64,000 nucleotides of DNA from JBASEY01 sp049652745 (GTDB lineage: Bacteria > CSSED10-310). The notes beneath the pieces are model-generated. The model ran no database searches. It worked only from the letters and a program-made list of their open reading frames with translations, and was not told the DNA's origin. The stretch covers positions 318,449-382,448 of the forward strand of contig JBASEY010000029.1 of NCBI GenBank assembly GCA_049652745.1, in the 5' to 3' direction. The translations under genes and the position numbers were made by a program. Numbering within the stretch: position 1 is the first letter of the stretch; every line of letters starts with the position of its first letter. Shown in pieces: positions 46,001 through 55,410 of the stretch.

Positions 46001-47983
46001 ATGGCTTTGCAGAGCAAAAGAAACTTTAAACTTAAAGATATCATCACCATCATTTCTATTTTTCTGATATCGTGTCTATATTTTCTAAGTTATTTCAATT
46101 ATGACATGAATATTTGGGACGAAGGAGTTCCACTAAACGGGGCTTTACGTATGTTTCGCGGCGAAAGGCCTATAAGGGATTTTTTTGCCTATCCGCCCGG
46201 CAGATACATCCTATATTACGTGTCAATGAAAATCGGCGGTCTTCACGTCAGGTCCCCCCGAATCCTGCAGGCATTTCTGTCGGCTGTTTTCGCCGCTCTT
46301 ATTTGGCTGATCGGCAGGAAGGCAGGTCTGAAAAAAAGCGCAGTAATTCCCTGGGTTATATATCTTTTAACCCCGATGTACTATTACTATAGATTTTTTA
46401 CATTCAGCCTTATCCTAATGATCATCAGCTTGGCGCTACTGCTCCAATCTCCTAACCGCTTCAATGCCTGTGTCAGCGCAGGCTTGGCATTGATCATCTG
46501 TTGGTTACGCATCGAATTAGGGATGATTTTGCTGGCGCTGTTTCCTCTTATAATGGTAGTTGATTGGATCGTAAGGGGTAATCGATTCCGGTTGGTGACC
46601 GCCATGCCCAGTATTTTATTATTCGTCGGCCAAGTAAGTTTGATGGTATACGTGGGTGGGGCTGGAGCTTGGCTTCATTACTTGAGATTATGCGCCAATA
46701 CGGTTTCAGGGGGAGTCGAGCAGATGTCGCTTTCCTGGCCATATCTGTTCTCCCTTCAGCATCTTCGGAATAATGATGTTTTCTCACTATTTCAGGGATG
46801 CTTGTTTTATGTTGCAGGGATGGTGCTTGTACTGAGCGGGCTGTCGATTATTAGGCAAAAACAATTCCACGCGTGGTCGACAGCGATTGTGCTGACCGGG
46901 TTTATCGGGTTTGGACTGGTTATCTGGAGAACCGGGTTCGGAAATCTGTTACGGTGTTTGCCTCCGATCAGTATTTTGGCGGTTTGGCTTATAACGAAGA
47001 AAAATAACTATCGGGGCATAAAATATATCGTGGGAATGATTCTCTTTATTGGGCTATTGTTGGACTCATTGATTAAAAATCCCCATATTTATCAATCCAT
47101 TGGTGTGATACGATCAGAAAGTGTTCAAATGTCGCATCCCCGTTACTCGGTAAAAGTTTTTCCTTCTGAATGTCGGCTGATGTCTGAGTTGGTCGGTGGA
47201 TTAGAACAATTGAAAATCAGGCAATATCGAACGATGATGGCGCTTCCTTTTCATCCTCTGTTGAATTTTATAACGGATTTACAGAATACATCGTACTATG
47301 AATGGCTTCTTCCAGGGATGTTTAAAAATCCGTTATTTTATCAGGATATGCTTGAAGAAGTCGGGCAACACGCGCCGGACATTTTTATTATCAATGACAT
47401 ACCCTTCGATGATCTGGAATCGCGGCGTTTCTCGAAGCAATACCCTGAACTTATGATATGGATATTGAATGATTATTATCGTTGGGAGAGATTCGCGGGT
47501 TTTGATATATACCGCCGCAAACCTCCTCGTTCACTTTTATTGTCGTCTGAGTTCTCGGGAACCGTTTTACATGCAGAAGGGGTTAACAAATTATCGCAAA
47601 TACAAGGGCTCTTTGGAGGCAATTCGGAAATACTCATTCAAGAATGCGGCTCTGAAATTCACTTTGAAATACCCCGAGTCCCTGGTGCCGTCTTCTACAG
47701 TGCTGTTTTATTTGAATCATCGTATTCTTCTGACGAGTGTGAACTGAAAGTCGAAATCCGGGTCAATAATAGATCGTTGGAGACAACTGAATGTAAAGTA
47801 AGCGATCATTATGCTTTTCTAACAGCTCCGATTCTTGGTGACAGTGATGAACCTATCGAATTGGAGCTTGTCACTTTGTGTTCCGAGGATTGCTCAAAAG
47901 GGCTTGTAATATGGATGAGCCCAGCTTTTCTCGAGTTGGATTTATCCAGCCGTTATGTTGACAGATATTGCACATTGCCTTAA
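46001..47983 (+). CDS. GT-C-like multispanning membrane protein
   Basis: The 660-residue protein has about eleven membrane spans (residues 15-365). The first loop carries NIWDEGVPLNGALRMFRGER and FFAYPPGRYILYYV, which resemble the D-E and acceptor loops of GT39/PMT-like enzymes. A soluble C-terminal region (about 375-660) ends in a beta-sandwich-like fold (FSGTVLHAEGV to ILGDSDEPIELELV). It probably moves a lipid-linked sugar outside the membrane. It lies divergently from the glycosylphosphotransferase genes, consistent with a shared surface-glycan role. Confidence 0.82.
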   Translation: MALQSKRNFKLKDIITIISIFLISCLYFLSYFNYDMNIWDEGVPLNGALRMFRGERPIRDFFAYPPGRYILYYVSMKIGGLHVRSPRILQAFLSAVFAALIWLIGRKAGLKKSAVIPWVIYLLTPMYYYYRFFTFSLILMIISLALLLQSPNRFNACVSAGLALIICWLRIELGMILLALFPLIMVVDWIVRGNRFRLVTAMPSILLFVGQVSLMVYVGGAGAWLHYLRLCANTVSGGVEQMSLSWPYLFSLQHLRNNDVFSLFQGCLFYVAGMVLVLSGLSIIRQKQFHAWSTAIVLTGFIGFGLVIWRTGFGNLLRCLPPISILAVWLITKKNNYRGIKYIVGMILFIGLLLDSLIKNPHIYQSIGVIRSESVQMSHPRYSVKVFPSECRLMSELVGGLEQLKIRQYRTMMALPFHPLLNFITDLQNTSYYEWLLPGMFKNPLFYQDMLEEVGQHAPDIFIINDIPFDDLESRRFSKQYPELMIWILNDYYRWERFAGFDIYRRKPPRSLLLSSEFSGTVLHAEGVNKLSQIQGLFGGNSEILIQECGSEIHFEIPRVPGAVFYSAVLFESSYSSDECELKVEIRVNNRSLETTECKVSDHYAFLTAPILGDSDEPIELELVTLCSEDCSKGLVIWMSPAFLELDLSSRYVDRYCTLP

Positions 47984-48009
47984 ACTCAAAACGATTTGGG
48001 GGACTTAAC

Positions 48010-48999
48010 ATGGCAAAAAAAATAACAAACAAAATGGTGATGACAAGTGTTTTGATAATGGCATTGTCTGTTATAAGCGTCTATGGACAAATGCCAACCA
48101 ATCCTAGTATCCCGTTTGCTCCATCTTTTTATCAGCGTCCGGTTTATGCGCAGTTTTTGGATTCATCACACATTATTAAGGGAGATTCTAGTGGGGTTTC
48201 CGTTATTGAACTCGAGAGTAGAAAGGTAACAGAAAGGAAATTAGAAGGAACTGTGATCACTGCTATGATGTCTAACCCACACAAGGAAGGCCATGTGGCT
48301 TTTGCATCTGATCAGGGTGATGTGTATTTCTGCTCTTTGGTTGAAAACACACTTGAGTGTACAAAATTGGACCTGGCTCAGAATGCTTCGGTCGGTATAG
48401 TAAAATCGATTCTTTTTCATGATGTTTTGCCTGATAAAATCTTGTTTGCCGGTACAGATGCAATAGCAATTTGCTCATTTGATGGAAACGAGTTGACAGT
48501 GAATAAAATCGCTTCGATGGAACCCTTTGAGGATGGTATAGTATTTGCGTTTCCTGACAATCTCAGTGAGGAATGGTTTTTGATCTCAGGAACACAAGAG
48601 TCTCGCTTTCGATGCAATTGGGAGTCGGGAGAAATTGTGAGTATCCCTGAAAAAACCCTGGAACATGGTGCTCGTTTGAAAAAAGATGGGTTCAGCTATT
48701 TTGCGTTGGGTGAGAACCAGGAATATTTCAACATCTCTTTTATGTTGGCCAGACCGACCTTTATCAAGCGCTATCCACAGAAACCAAATGTTTACATTGC
48801 CGCTACAATTGGTGTCTCACCGATGATAATCACGCTGGAAAATAGAAATCATTACGATCTTAAGCATTTGACGAACAACCGTTTTCTAACATTTTCCATC
48901 GATGTCGATCGGAATAACCTCGATCATCTGATATTTACGACATCTTCCGGAATCGTTTTCAGCGGTGATGGGGGTCTGAATTGGGAAACAATTGAATAG
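48010..48999 (+). CDS. Exported beta-propeller/BNR-like protein
   Basis: I start at ATG 48010, with GGGGGA 6 nt upstream and a signal peptide (MVMTSVLIMALSVISVYGQM); the open frame begins 14 codons earlier. The 329-residue product shows repeated strands and a final Asp-box (VFSGDGGLNWETIE), suggesting a YCF48/BNR-type propeller. No catalytic site is seen. It slightly overlaps the following GspC-like gene region and is co-directional with it. Confidence 0.75.
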   Translation: MAKKITNKMVMTSVLIMALSVISVYGQMPTNPSIPFAPSFYQRPVYAQFLDSSHIIKGDSSGVSVIELESRKVTERKLEGTVITAMMSNPHKEGHVAFASDQGDVYFCSLVENTLECTKLDLAQNASVGIVKSILFHDVLPDKILFAGTDAIAICSFDGNELTVNKIASMEPFEDGIVFAFPDNLSEEWFLISGTQESRFRCNWESGEIVSIPEKTLEHGARLKKDGFSYFALGENQEYFNISFMLARPTFIKRYPQKPNVYIAATIGVSPMIITLENRNHYDLKHLTNNRFLTFSIDVDRNNLDHLIFTTSSGIVFSGDGGLNWETIE

Positions 49000-49006
49000 G
49001 CAGAAT

Positions 49007-49873
49007 ATGAAACTATTTAATGTTTGGGTTTTATTGGTTTCTTTTCCGATCGTCTTGATGCCGGGTTTGATTGGATGCTCAAAAAGTGACATGCAAGGAT
49101 TGGTTCCAGACGATATTGAAGGCAGTGTTTTAGTTGCTGATGACATAACGGCGAATCCAAATATCCAGCTTAAAAAACCGCCTGGATCAAAAACAAAATA
49201 TGACGATATCTATCGAAAAACACTTTTTAATCCTGATCGTATATTCCTCGACACAGAACCGGAAAAAGCTCCCGCTGAACCAGAACCGACGCCGGCGCGC
49301 ATGCAGATAGATGTGCCCAATTTAGAGCTCGTCGGCACATTGCATAAAACTGTTGATAAAAGCAGCTATGCATTCATAAAAAACACCAATGATGCTGATC
49401 CGGCGATGCGTAACAAAGTGCGGAAGTATGGACAGGGCGAATGGATCGGAGATTACTTGATATCCCTGATAGAATCCAATCGTGTGACATTGATTCGTGG
49501 TGAAGAGATTGCGATGCTTCAGTTGAAACCATCTCGAACTGCTGGAAACGCCCAGGCTCGAGGGGGGGGAAGACGGCCTGCAGCCGGCTCCTCCGGACAG
49601 CAGGGAGCTTCTGTTTCAGTCGGCCAAAGGCGGCAGCAATCTAATGCCGAGCGTGAAAAAGAAGAGGAAATGAGGAGAGCGAAAGAAATGGAGGCCGCTG
49701 AGACGGTTGGGACGCGATTCACTGGGAAAGGGAGACAGATGCAGCAACAAGAAAGTGCAAAAACATCATTTTCTTCAGGAGCCAGTGACTCTTCAGCATC
49801 GTACTGGTCATGGTCGGAATCGCAATCAAGTTCGGGATCTATTTCGCAGGGACGACCAGGATGTGGACGCTGA
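49007..49873 (+). CDS. GspC/PulC-like lipoprotein with low-complexity tail
   Basis: A lipoprotein signal ends LMPGLIGC. Residues about 60-170 resemble the homology region of type II secretion GspC: a KTLFNPDRIF segment, then IDVPNLELVGTLHKTVDKSS and EWIGDYLISLIESNRVTLIR. The last 110 residues are Gln/Arg/Ser-rich and low complexity, with an ERE-KEEEMRRAKEMEAAE helix and a Ser-Trp tail. True GspC has a membrane helix and often a PDZ domain, both absent here. I chose ATG 49007 over TTG 48992. No other gsp gene is in the window. Confidence 0.68.
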   Translation: MKLFNVWVLLVSFPIVLMPGLIGCSKSDMQGLVPDDIEGSVLVADDITANPNIQLKKPPGSKTKYDDIYRKTLFNPDRIFLDTEPEKAPAEPEPTPARMQIDVPNLELVGTLHKTVDKSSYAFIKNTNDADPAMRNKVRKYGQGEWIGDYLISLIESNRVTLIRGEEIAMLQLKPSRTAGNAQARGGGRRPAAGSSGQQGASVSVGQRRQQSNAEREKEEEMRRAKEMEAAETVGTRFTGKGRQMQQQESAKTSFSSGASDSSASYWSWSESQSSSGSISQGRPGCGR

Positions 49874-52283
49874 TAAAAAAAACTGGATATCGCTACTTAT
49901 CCTGACAGCTCTTACCGGCCTGTTTTTTTATCACGCTTTTGAATCAAACAAGCTTTTTTTCTACCTTGACCACGGATTTCAAAACGTTCCGTTCCGTTAC
50001 TATGCATTCAGTAAAATCAGAAATGGGCAAATGCCTCTATGGTGCCCTTTTTCTGCAGCAGGTTTTCCTTTATTTGCTGAGGGACAAAGCGGTTCCTCAT
50101 ATCTGCCGGTTTGGCCGTTTTTTACTCTTTTATCGTTTCCACGGGCTTATAATATTTCACTTGTTTTCCACGTATTGTGGATGAGTATCGGTTTTTATGT
50201 CCTATTCAGAAGATATGGGTATGTATCGGCGGCTGCCTTGTCCGGTGCAGTCTGCTGTACCTTTTCCGGTTATATCATTCGCAAATTGATGTTTGTGAAT
50301 TACATTCAGGCTTTGAGCTGGGTTCCATGGCTATTGGCTGTTATTACTTTTCAAAAGAGTTATGAGAAAGTCAATCTGGTAAAAACCGCTGCGCTCGATA
50401 TCGTGATATTGGCTCTGATTTGTTTCGCCGGGCATCCTCAGGTAATTGTGCTTGCCGTCGCTTTGTTTTGGCTTTATGGCCTATTTGGTCTGGCTTGTAT
50501 TTCTTACAGGCAGAAAATCGTGTTATTGATGGTAATTACATTGGCTGGTTTTATTATGGGAGCTTGGCAATTGTTACCGACTGCAGAACTCATGTTCCAG
50601 TCATCTAGAAGCGTCGATCAGGCGCCCGGCATGTTTTTAGCGCAAATGCCTTTGCCGCCGGCCTATATTCCTAACTTGGCATTGAATGACCCTTTCGGCA
50701 ATGCGGCAGTTGGAACGTTCGATATTACCAGATGGCCTGCTTATGAATGGGAATTGAACATTTTTATCGGTCTGACAGCCCTGGCATTGGCCTTGTCCAC
50801 CTCGTGGAAATCACGGCAAACTCGTTTTTTTGGTATCTGCGTCATTACCGGTCTGTTCTTGTCGTTAGGACCATACAGTTTAAGCAGCGATATATTGAGC
50901 CTGCTGCCTTTCTCCAATCTATTGAGAGCTCCGGCAAGATGGGCGTTTATGATGATTGTTGGATTTTCGGGCTTGTTGGCGCATACAGTGAACGAGTTGA
51001 CGTCAGAAAATAAAAAAGAAACCTGTCGACGTTTCTTTACCAGGAGCCTACCAGGCTTGTTGATTTTCCTTTTCGCCGGATGGATGATTCTTCGCCGTAA
51101 TTATGTTTGGAATACAAACCTTCAACTTCAAAATGCCTGGCTTGGGGCGTTGGTTTTCCTTTTACTGACCACTGTTCTGATCACTGTTGTTCGAGTCGTT
51201 AAATATAAACAAGCGGCTTATCTGGTTCCGTTGCTTGTGTTCGCAGAGCTTTTTTGGGCGCATTCCGCCTACCCTTCAACAGGTGATAAAAGCCTGCTGT
51301 TTGGCGAGCCGGAGGGGATGGCATCAATTACCGATCGGCATTCGCGTATCTTGTCATTGTATCATTCCAGCTCTTTATATATCCCTGAAGACTGGCATGG
51401 CGGTTGGATTAAAAAAGGTCATGGTGATTATGGCAAGTTGAAAGATGTGTTTCCAATGTATTCGGGTTTGATACACAATTTGAAATTACTGACATTTGAT
51501 GAGTGGAGTCCTCTGCATTACTCGGGTTATACCGTCTGGGTGCAGAATGCCGGTCAACTCGAGCATCATATAAAAAAATATTTCAATATCAGATATGTGT
51601 GTTCGCCTGTTACCGGCAGGTTATTTAGGGGCAAGACGTTATCCGCAAAGGATAATTGGGTGATCGATGAGATTCCTGAGCCTGAAAGGGGAAAGGCCGT
51701 TGATTTCAGAATACCTGTAGGTACTGATGAGGACGATATAAGCATTTTAAAGCTCATTGCGAACCGCGCATTGAGTTCTCGTGAGGTGCTGATAAAGGGG
51801 TTTGTTAATCCTGCCCACTATGGCAGTTGGCAGTTGGATGGAGCGATCTCTGTCGATCATCAGACGGAACACACGAAAGATATCATTGTCCAGATGAATG
51901 CTCCCGGCTGCCTGGTTATTTCCGAGGCATTTGATCCGGGATGGAAGGCATTTATTGATAATGAGCCTACCCGGGTGTTACGAGGAGATCTCTTGTTTCA
52001 GACACTGTTATTGCCGGCGGGATCCCATCGTTTGAAATTGGTCTATGAACCAGTATCGTACCGATTGGGCTTGTTTCTATCGTTATTGGCGCTGCTGTTT
52101 TTAGCTTTCATTCTATCCGGCAAATACCGACTGAATTATTATCTTGAAGAAAGCACATCTGAGGATCAACCCGTTCTGAATGGTCTTTACTTATGGTCGG
52201 CCATCGTCGTGATTTTGTTGGTTGCAGGATATTTTTTACATAACACTGTTTGGAATGACTCATTGTCAAATTGGTTTTTATGA
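49863..52283 (+). CDS. YfhO-family membrane protein
   Basis: The GTG at 49863 overlaps the previous stop by 11 nt and begins right before the first helix (KKNWISLLILTALTGLFFYH); an open frame further back is not protein-like. The 806-residue protein has about 12 spans. It carries YfhO features: GHGFQ-like LDHGFQNVPFRYYAFSKI, GQMPLWCPFSAAGFPLFAEG, and the C-terminal module FDPGWKAFIDNEPTRVLRGD, LLPAGSHRLKLVYEPVSYRL. YfhO proteins are GT-C-like and glycosylate cell-wall polymers or proteins in other bacteria. Start choice and family are well supported, but the acceptor is unknown. Confidence 0.87.
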   Translation: MDADKKNWISLLILTALTGLFFYHAFESNKLFFYLDHGFQNVPFRYYAFSKIRNGQMPLWCPFSAAGFPLFAEGQSGSSYLPVWPFFTLLSFPRAYNISLVFHVLWMSIGFYVLFRRYGYVSAAALSGAVCCTFSGYIIRKLMFVNYIQALSWVPWLLAVITFQKSYEKVNLVKTAALDIVILALICFAGHPQVIVLAVALFWLYGLFGLACISYRQKIVLLMVITLAGFIMGAWQLLPTAELMFQSSRSVDQAPGMFLAQMPLPPAYIPNLALNDPFGNAAVGTFDITRWPAYEWELNIFIGLTALALALSTSWKSRQTRFFGICVITGLFLSLGPYSLSSDILSLLPFSNLLRAPARWAFMMIVGFSGLLAHTVNELTSENKKETCRRFFTRSLPGLLIFLFAGWMILRRNYVWNTNLQLQNAWLGALVFLLLTTVLITVVRVVKYKQAAYLVPLLVFAELFWAHSAYPSTGDKSLLFGEPEGMASITDRHSRILSLYHSSSLYIPEDWHGGWIKKGHGDYGKLKDVFPMYSGLIHNLKLLTFDEWSPLHYSGYTVWVQNAGQLEHHIKKYFNIRYVCSPVTGRLFRGKTLSAKDNWVIDEIPEPERGKAVDFRIPVGTDEDDISILKLIANRALSSREVLIKGFVNPAHYGSWQLDGAISVDHQTEHTKDIIVQMNAPGCLVISEAFDPGWKAFIDNEPTRVLRGDLLFQTLLLPAGSHRLKLVYEPVSYRLGLFLSLLALLFLAFILSGKYRLNYYLEESTSEDQPVLNGLYLWSAIVVILLVAGYFLHNTVWNDSLSNWFL

Positions 52284-52364
52284 GGATAGGCATGATGGGG
52301 GGATGTTGAAAAAAGCGTCTTTGGGTGTTACGCTTCACCTGTTAATTTCCTAGGGGAGTTTACT

Positions 52365-53444
52365 ATGAAAAGAAAATGTAACTATATCCTATTGATCAGT
52401 CTCTTCATTTTTTCCGGATGTGTCAATAAAGATAAAGCAATGGCTCGCCGGATATGGCAACTGGAAAAAGAGGCTTCGCTTGCTCTTCAGACACAAAATT
52501 ATTCCCTTGCGGAAAAGAAATTCTTGGCGATTCTGGACCTAAAACCAGATTTGGAACATGTAAAGAACAATTTGGCAATTTTATATGCCGAATATGTGAA
52601 TGAACCTGAAAAAGCCATTAAAATTTGGGAAGAGCTTCTGAAGGAAAAACCATCGAATGCTGCGTATCATAATAACATTGCTGGTGTTTATTGGCGTGAA
52701 GGCGAATTGGACAAGGCTATAGAAACATACCAGAAGTCGACTGAATTTCATAAATCCTATCATATGCCATACTACAATATGGCACAGATATATATGCAAA
52801 AAGAAGACTGGAAGATGGCGGAGAAAATGGCTGAAACCGGCTATGGCTTTGGTAGCAGTGATTCCCATATGAACAGCGTCTATATACAAACACTACTGCT
52901 GAACGGCAAGAGGGAAGAAAGCAAAGCAATTATACATCAAGCAGCAGATGGCACTTCGTTGAAAAGATCATTGGATTTGACTTTAGTGCGGATCTGTATC
53001 GGAGATAAAAACTATTCAGAAGCAACAGCGTTGCTTGACGACATTCTGGCGAAAGATCCCTCAAACGAGCTTTATCTGGCTGAGAAAGTCGATTTGTTAT
53101 CTGCTCAAAATGCTTCTCTTGAAGAAATAGAGAAGGTTTTTTTGCAAATGGAATTAAAAGAACAATCGCCCATCGTGACATGGCTGAAAAAACTTATCCA
53201 GGCTCGAAAAGAATATGCAGATTCAAATCTTGATAATGCTCTGGCTCTTCTGGTTGAAATGGGTGAACCGAAAGCGCCGGATTTATCCTACTTTGAAGGT
53301 CTGCGCCTGCAACTGATGGCAACTATTTTGCGTGATCAGCACAAGCTTACAGAAGCAGAAGAACTTATGAAAAAAGCATTTTTTTTAGCGCCCGAAAGAG
53401 TGTTACCATCCGATACTATATTTGAAAAAGGGGAGGCGATATGA
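52365..53444 (+). CDS. TPR lipoprotein
   Basis: The lipoprotein signal ends LFIFSGC. The remaining 340 residues hold about seven TPR-like helical hairpins, for example YSLAEKKFLAILDLKPDLEH, AYHNNIAGVYWREGELDKAI and PYYNMAQIYMQKEDWKMAEK. TPR lipoproteins of this size (PilF/PilW-like, or outer-membrane assembly helpers) act as scaffolds in secretion or pilus assembly; which applies here cannot be told. GGGGAG lies before ATG 52365. The stop overlaps the next ATG (ATGA). Confidence 0.85.
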   Translation: MKRKCNYILLISLFIFSGCVNKDKAMARRIWQLEKEASLALQTQNYSLAEKKFLAILDLKPDLEHVKNNLAILYAEYVNEPEKAIKIWEELLKEKPSNAAYHNNIAGVYWREGELDKAIETYQKSTEFHKSYHMPYYNMAQIYMQKEDWKMAEKMAETGYGFGSSDSHMNSVYIQTLLLNGKREESKAIIHQAADGTSLKRSLDLTLVRICIGDKNYSEATALLDDILAKDPSNELYLAEKVDLLSAQNASLEEIEKVFLQMELKEQSPIVTWLKKLIQARKEYADSNLDNALALLVEMGEPKAPDLSYFEGLRLQLMATILRDQHKLTEAEELMKKAFFLAPERVLPSDTIFEKGEAI

Positions 53445-54007
53445 AAATCTTTACCAAGACGTTGACATGTTGTTCATTGCTGGTTTTTTGCCTGATATCC
53501 GTCGGCTTTGCTGCCGACAAATCGGAAATGGAAGAGATGATGATGCGGCAACGTCGATTTAGAGCCAGAGTAGAAGATTATATTTCAGCTCAAAAGTCAG
53601 GTAATCTCGAGGATTTGTACGAATTGTTCAGTCCACGGTTTCGAAGCGAGATGAGTTTTGATGATTTTCAAAGTTTTCCTGTCGGTACTTCCATTACCCT
53701 GATTGGGGTTTTTATTGAAGCGGTAAAAATCGACGGCGATGTAGGAACGGCCTATACGGCTGAAATGGCATTCAAGTCCGGTTCGCCGTCCCCGTCCTTG
53801 ACCCGAAGAAAAACACAAAACTGGATTTGGGAAGAGGGTGACTGGTACGTGAATCCTGCTTCCCTTCATGGTGATTTTGCACCGGTCATTTGTGGCAATT
53901 CGATCAATCCCATCAGGAAAAAGTCCGATTTAGAAAGAATGCCGACTTCTCTACCCTGTGGATCGTCAAAGCGAACAGCGAAACCGGATTCAAATTCTGA
54001 TCTGTAG
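53441..54007 (+). CDS. Small exported protein of unknown function
   Basis: This 188-residue protein has a signal peptide (LLVFCLISVGFAADKS). A compact alpha-beta domain follows (RRFRARVEDYISAQKSGNLE, LYELFSPRFRSEMSFDDFQS, NWIWEEGDWYVNPAS), with a layout like NTF2/SnoaL folds. The Cys-containing tail is polar and probably disordered. It is coupled to the TPR lipoprotein by ATGA overlap and is presumably a partner in the same envelope function. I recognise no named family. Confidence 0.75.
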   Translation: MKIFTKTLTCCSLLVFCLISVGFAADKSEMEEMMMRQRRFRARVEDYISAQKSGNLEDLYELFSPRFRSEMSFDDFQSFPVGTSITLIGVFIEAVKIDGDVGTAYTAEMAFKSGSPSPSLTRRKTQNWIWEEGDWYVNPASLHGDFAPVICGNSINPIRKKSDLERMPTSLPCGSSKRTAKPDSNSDL

Positions 54008-54168
54008 TAAAATCCTTACCAGACGCCGCACAAAAGGTTCCTACGCCGTTTTGATTGTCTTGTTGAATAGAATTTGACTAAAAATTAGTATATTTTGGCT
54101 TTTAAGAGCCTGTTGAAGTGATTGATAGGGCTCGGCAACGTCTTTACCGTTTATGATAAGGAGAGCTT

Positions 54169-55347
54169 ATGGGGTCATTTCATGGTAAACATGCATTACC
54201 CACCGAACTGTTTATGAAACTCGCTCGGATACATGCGCCGTCGGGCCACGAACGGGAGACAGCGGATTTTTGTAAAGAAATGCTTGAACGCATGGGAGCA
54301 TGTGTAATCGAAGATGATGCCGGCAAAAAAATTGGGGGGAATGCAGGGAATATAATCGCTGTTTTTGAAGGGGAGAATAAAGCGATACCCTCGATTCTTT
54401 TAAACGCTCATATGGACACGGTTGAACCGGGCGGTCCTATCGTTCCGATAATAAAGGGAACCAGAATTGTCAGTAAAACCGATACGATTTTGGGAGCGGA
54501 CAACAGAGCCGGATTGGTGATGATTTTGCTGGGATTAGAGGATTTACTCGCAAAATATAAAGCCATGCCTTGCACAATCGAGGTTGTGCTGACAATCAGT
54601 GAAGAAAGCGGACTTCAAGGAGCCTATGGCTTAGATTATGGTCAATTCAAATCCAAATATGGGTTTTCACTGGATTCCAGCGGCCTCGGCAGAATCGGAA
54701 TCGGAGCTCCTTATTATAATGCGGTGACTGTTATCGCTAAAGGACGCTCTTCTCATGCCGCCGTCAACCCCGATAAGGGCATCAACAGTATTTTGGTCAT
54801 GTCCGATATTTTGAAAAAGTTCCCCTTCGGCCAGATCGATCCTGAAACAACTGCAAATGTCGGTACAGTTACCGGCGGTACAGCTCGAAATGTCGTTCCG
54901 GATACCTGTGTCACAGAATTGGAAATACGTAGTCATAATTTGAATACGATAGATGCGTTGACCGAGGTGTTACGTAATATCTGCGAAAATACCCGTGAAA
55001 AATGGCAGGTCAACCTGGGCGAAAAAGTGATTTCATCGATGATCGATGTGCAGGTACGCCGAGAATTCGATGGGTTTTTGCTGGACTCGGACAGCCCGGT
55101 CGTTGCCTGTGCGTCTCAGGCCTTAAAGGCTATTGGACGCGACGTCACGCAAAGCAGGAATATGGGTGGAAGTGACGCTAATGTCTTTAATGCAAATAAT
55201 ATACAGACCGCGGTTATCGGCACGGGGCAAACGGCGGTTCACAGCCATGATGAATACATTGAAATCAAGGACTTGAGTGATGGGGTCGCGTTGGTGCCGC
55301 GATTGGTCGAAACCTGGATGCAATGGTGGACACAGAAAAAAGCTTGA
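54169..55347 (+). CDS. M20-family metallopeptidase (peptidase T-like)
   Basis: The 392-residue protein has the full M20 metal site: LNAHMDTVEPGGP (His/Asp), ILGADNRAGLVM (bridging Asp), LTISEESGLQGA (catalytic and metal Glu), LDSSGLG (Asp), and HSHDEY near the C-terminus (His). The dimerisation domain is inserted at about 180-300. The sequence fits the PepT-like group rather than true tripeptidase T. It hydrolyses short peptides or related amides in the cytosol. AAGGAG precedes the ATG. The dnaK promoter begins at its stop codon. Confidence 0.93.
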   Translation: MGSFHGKHALPTELFMKLARIHAPSGHERETADFCKEMLERMGACVIEDDAGKKIGGNAGNIIAVFEGENKAIPSILLNAHMDTVEPGGPIVPIIKGTRIVSKTDTILGADNRAGLVMILLGLEDLLAKYKAMPCTIEVVLTISEESGLQGAYGLDYGQFKSKYGFSLDSSGLGRIGIGAPYYNAVTVIAKGRSSHAAVNPDKGINSILVMSDILKKFPFGQIDPETTANVGTVTGGTARNVVPDTCVTELEIRSHNLNTIDALTEVLRNICENTREKWQVNLGEKVISSMIDVQVRREFDGFLLDSDSPVVACASQALKAIGRDVTQSRNMGGSDANVFNANNIQTAVIGTGQTAVHSHDEYIEIKDLSDGVALVPRLVETWMQWWTQKKA

Positions 55348-55372
55348 CAACATCCGACTAAGGGTATATATA
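55344..55372 (+). promoter_or_regulatory. Sigma-70-type promoter of the dnaK operon
   Basis: TTGACA (55344-55349) overlaps the stop codon of the peptidase gene; after 17 nt comes TATATA (55367-55372). I see no CIRCE repeat (TTAGCACTC-N9-GAGTGCTAA) and no complete HAIR repeat nearby. Confidence 0.55.
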
Positions 55373-55410
55373 AGTGGTCAGGTCAACTATTCAGGTAAGG
55401 AGGACCAATT

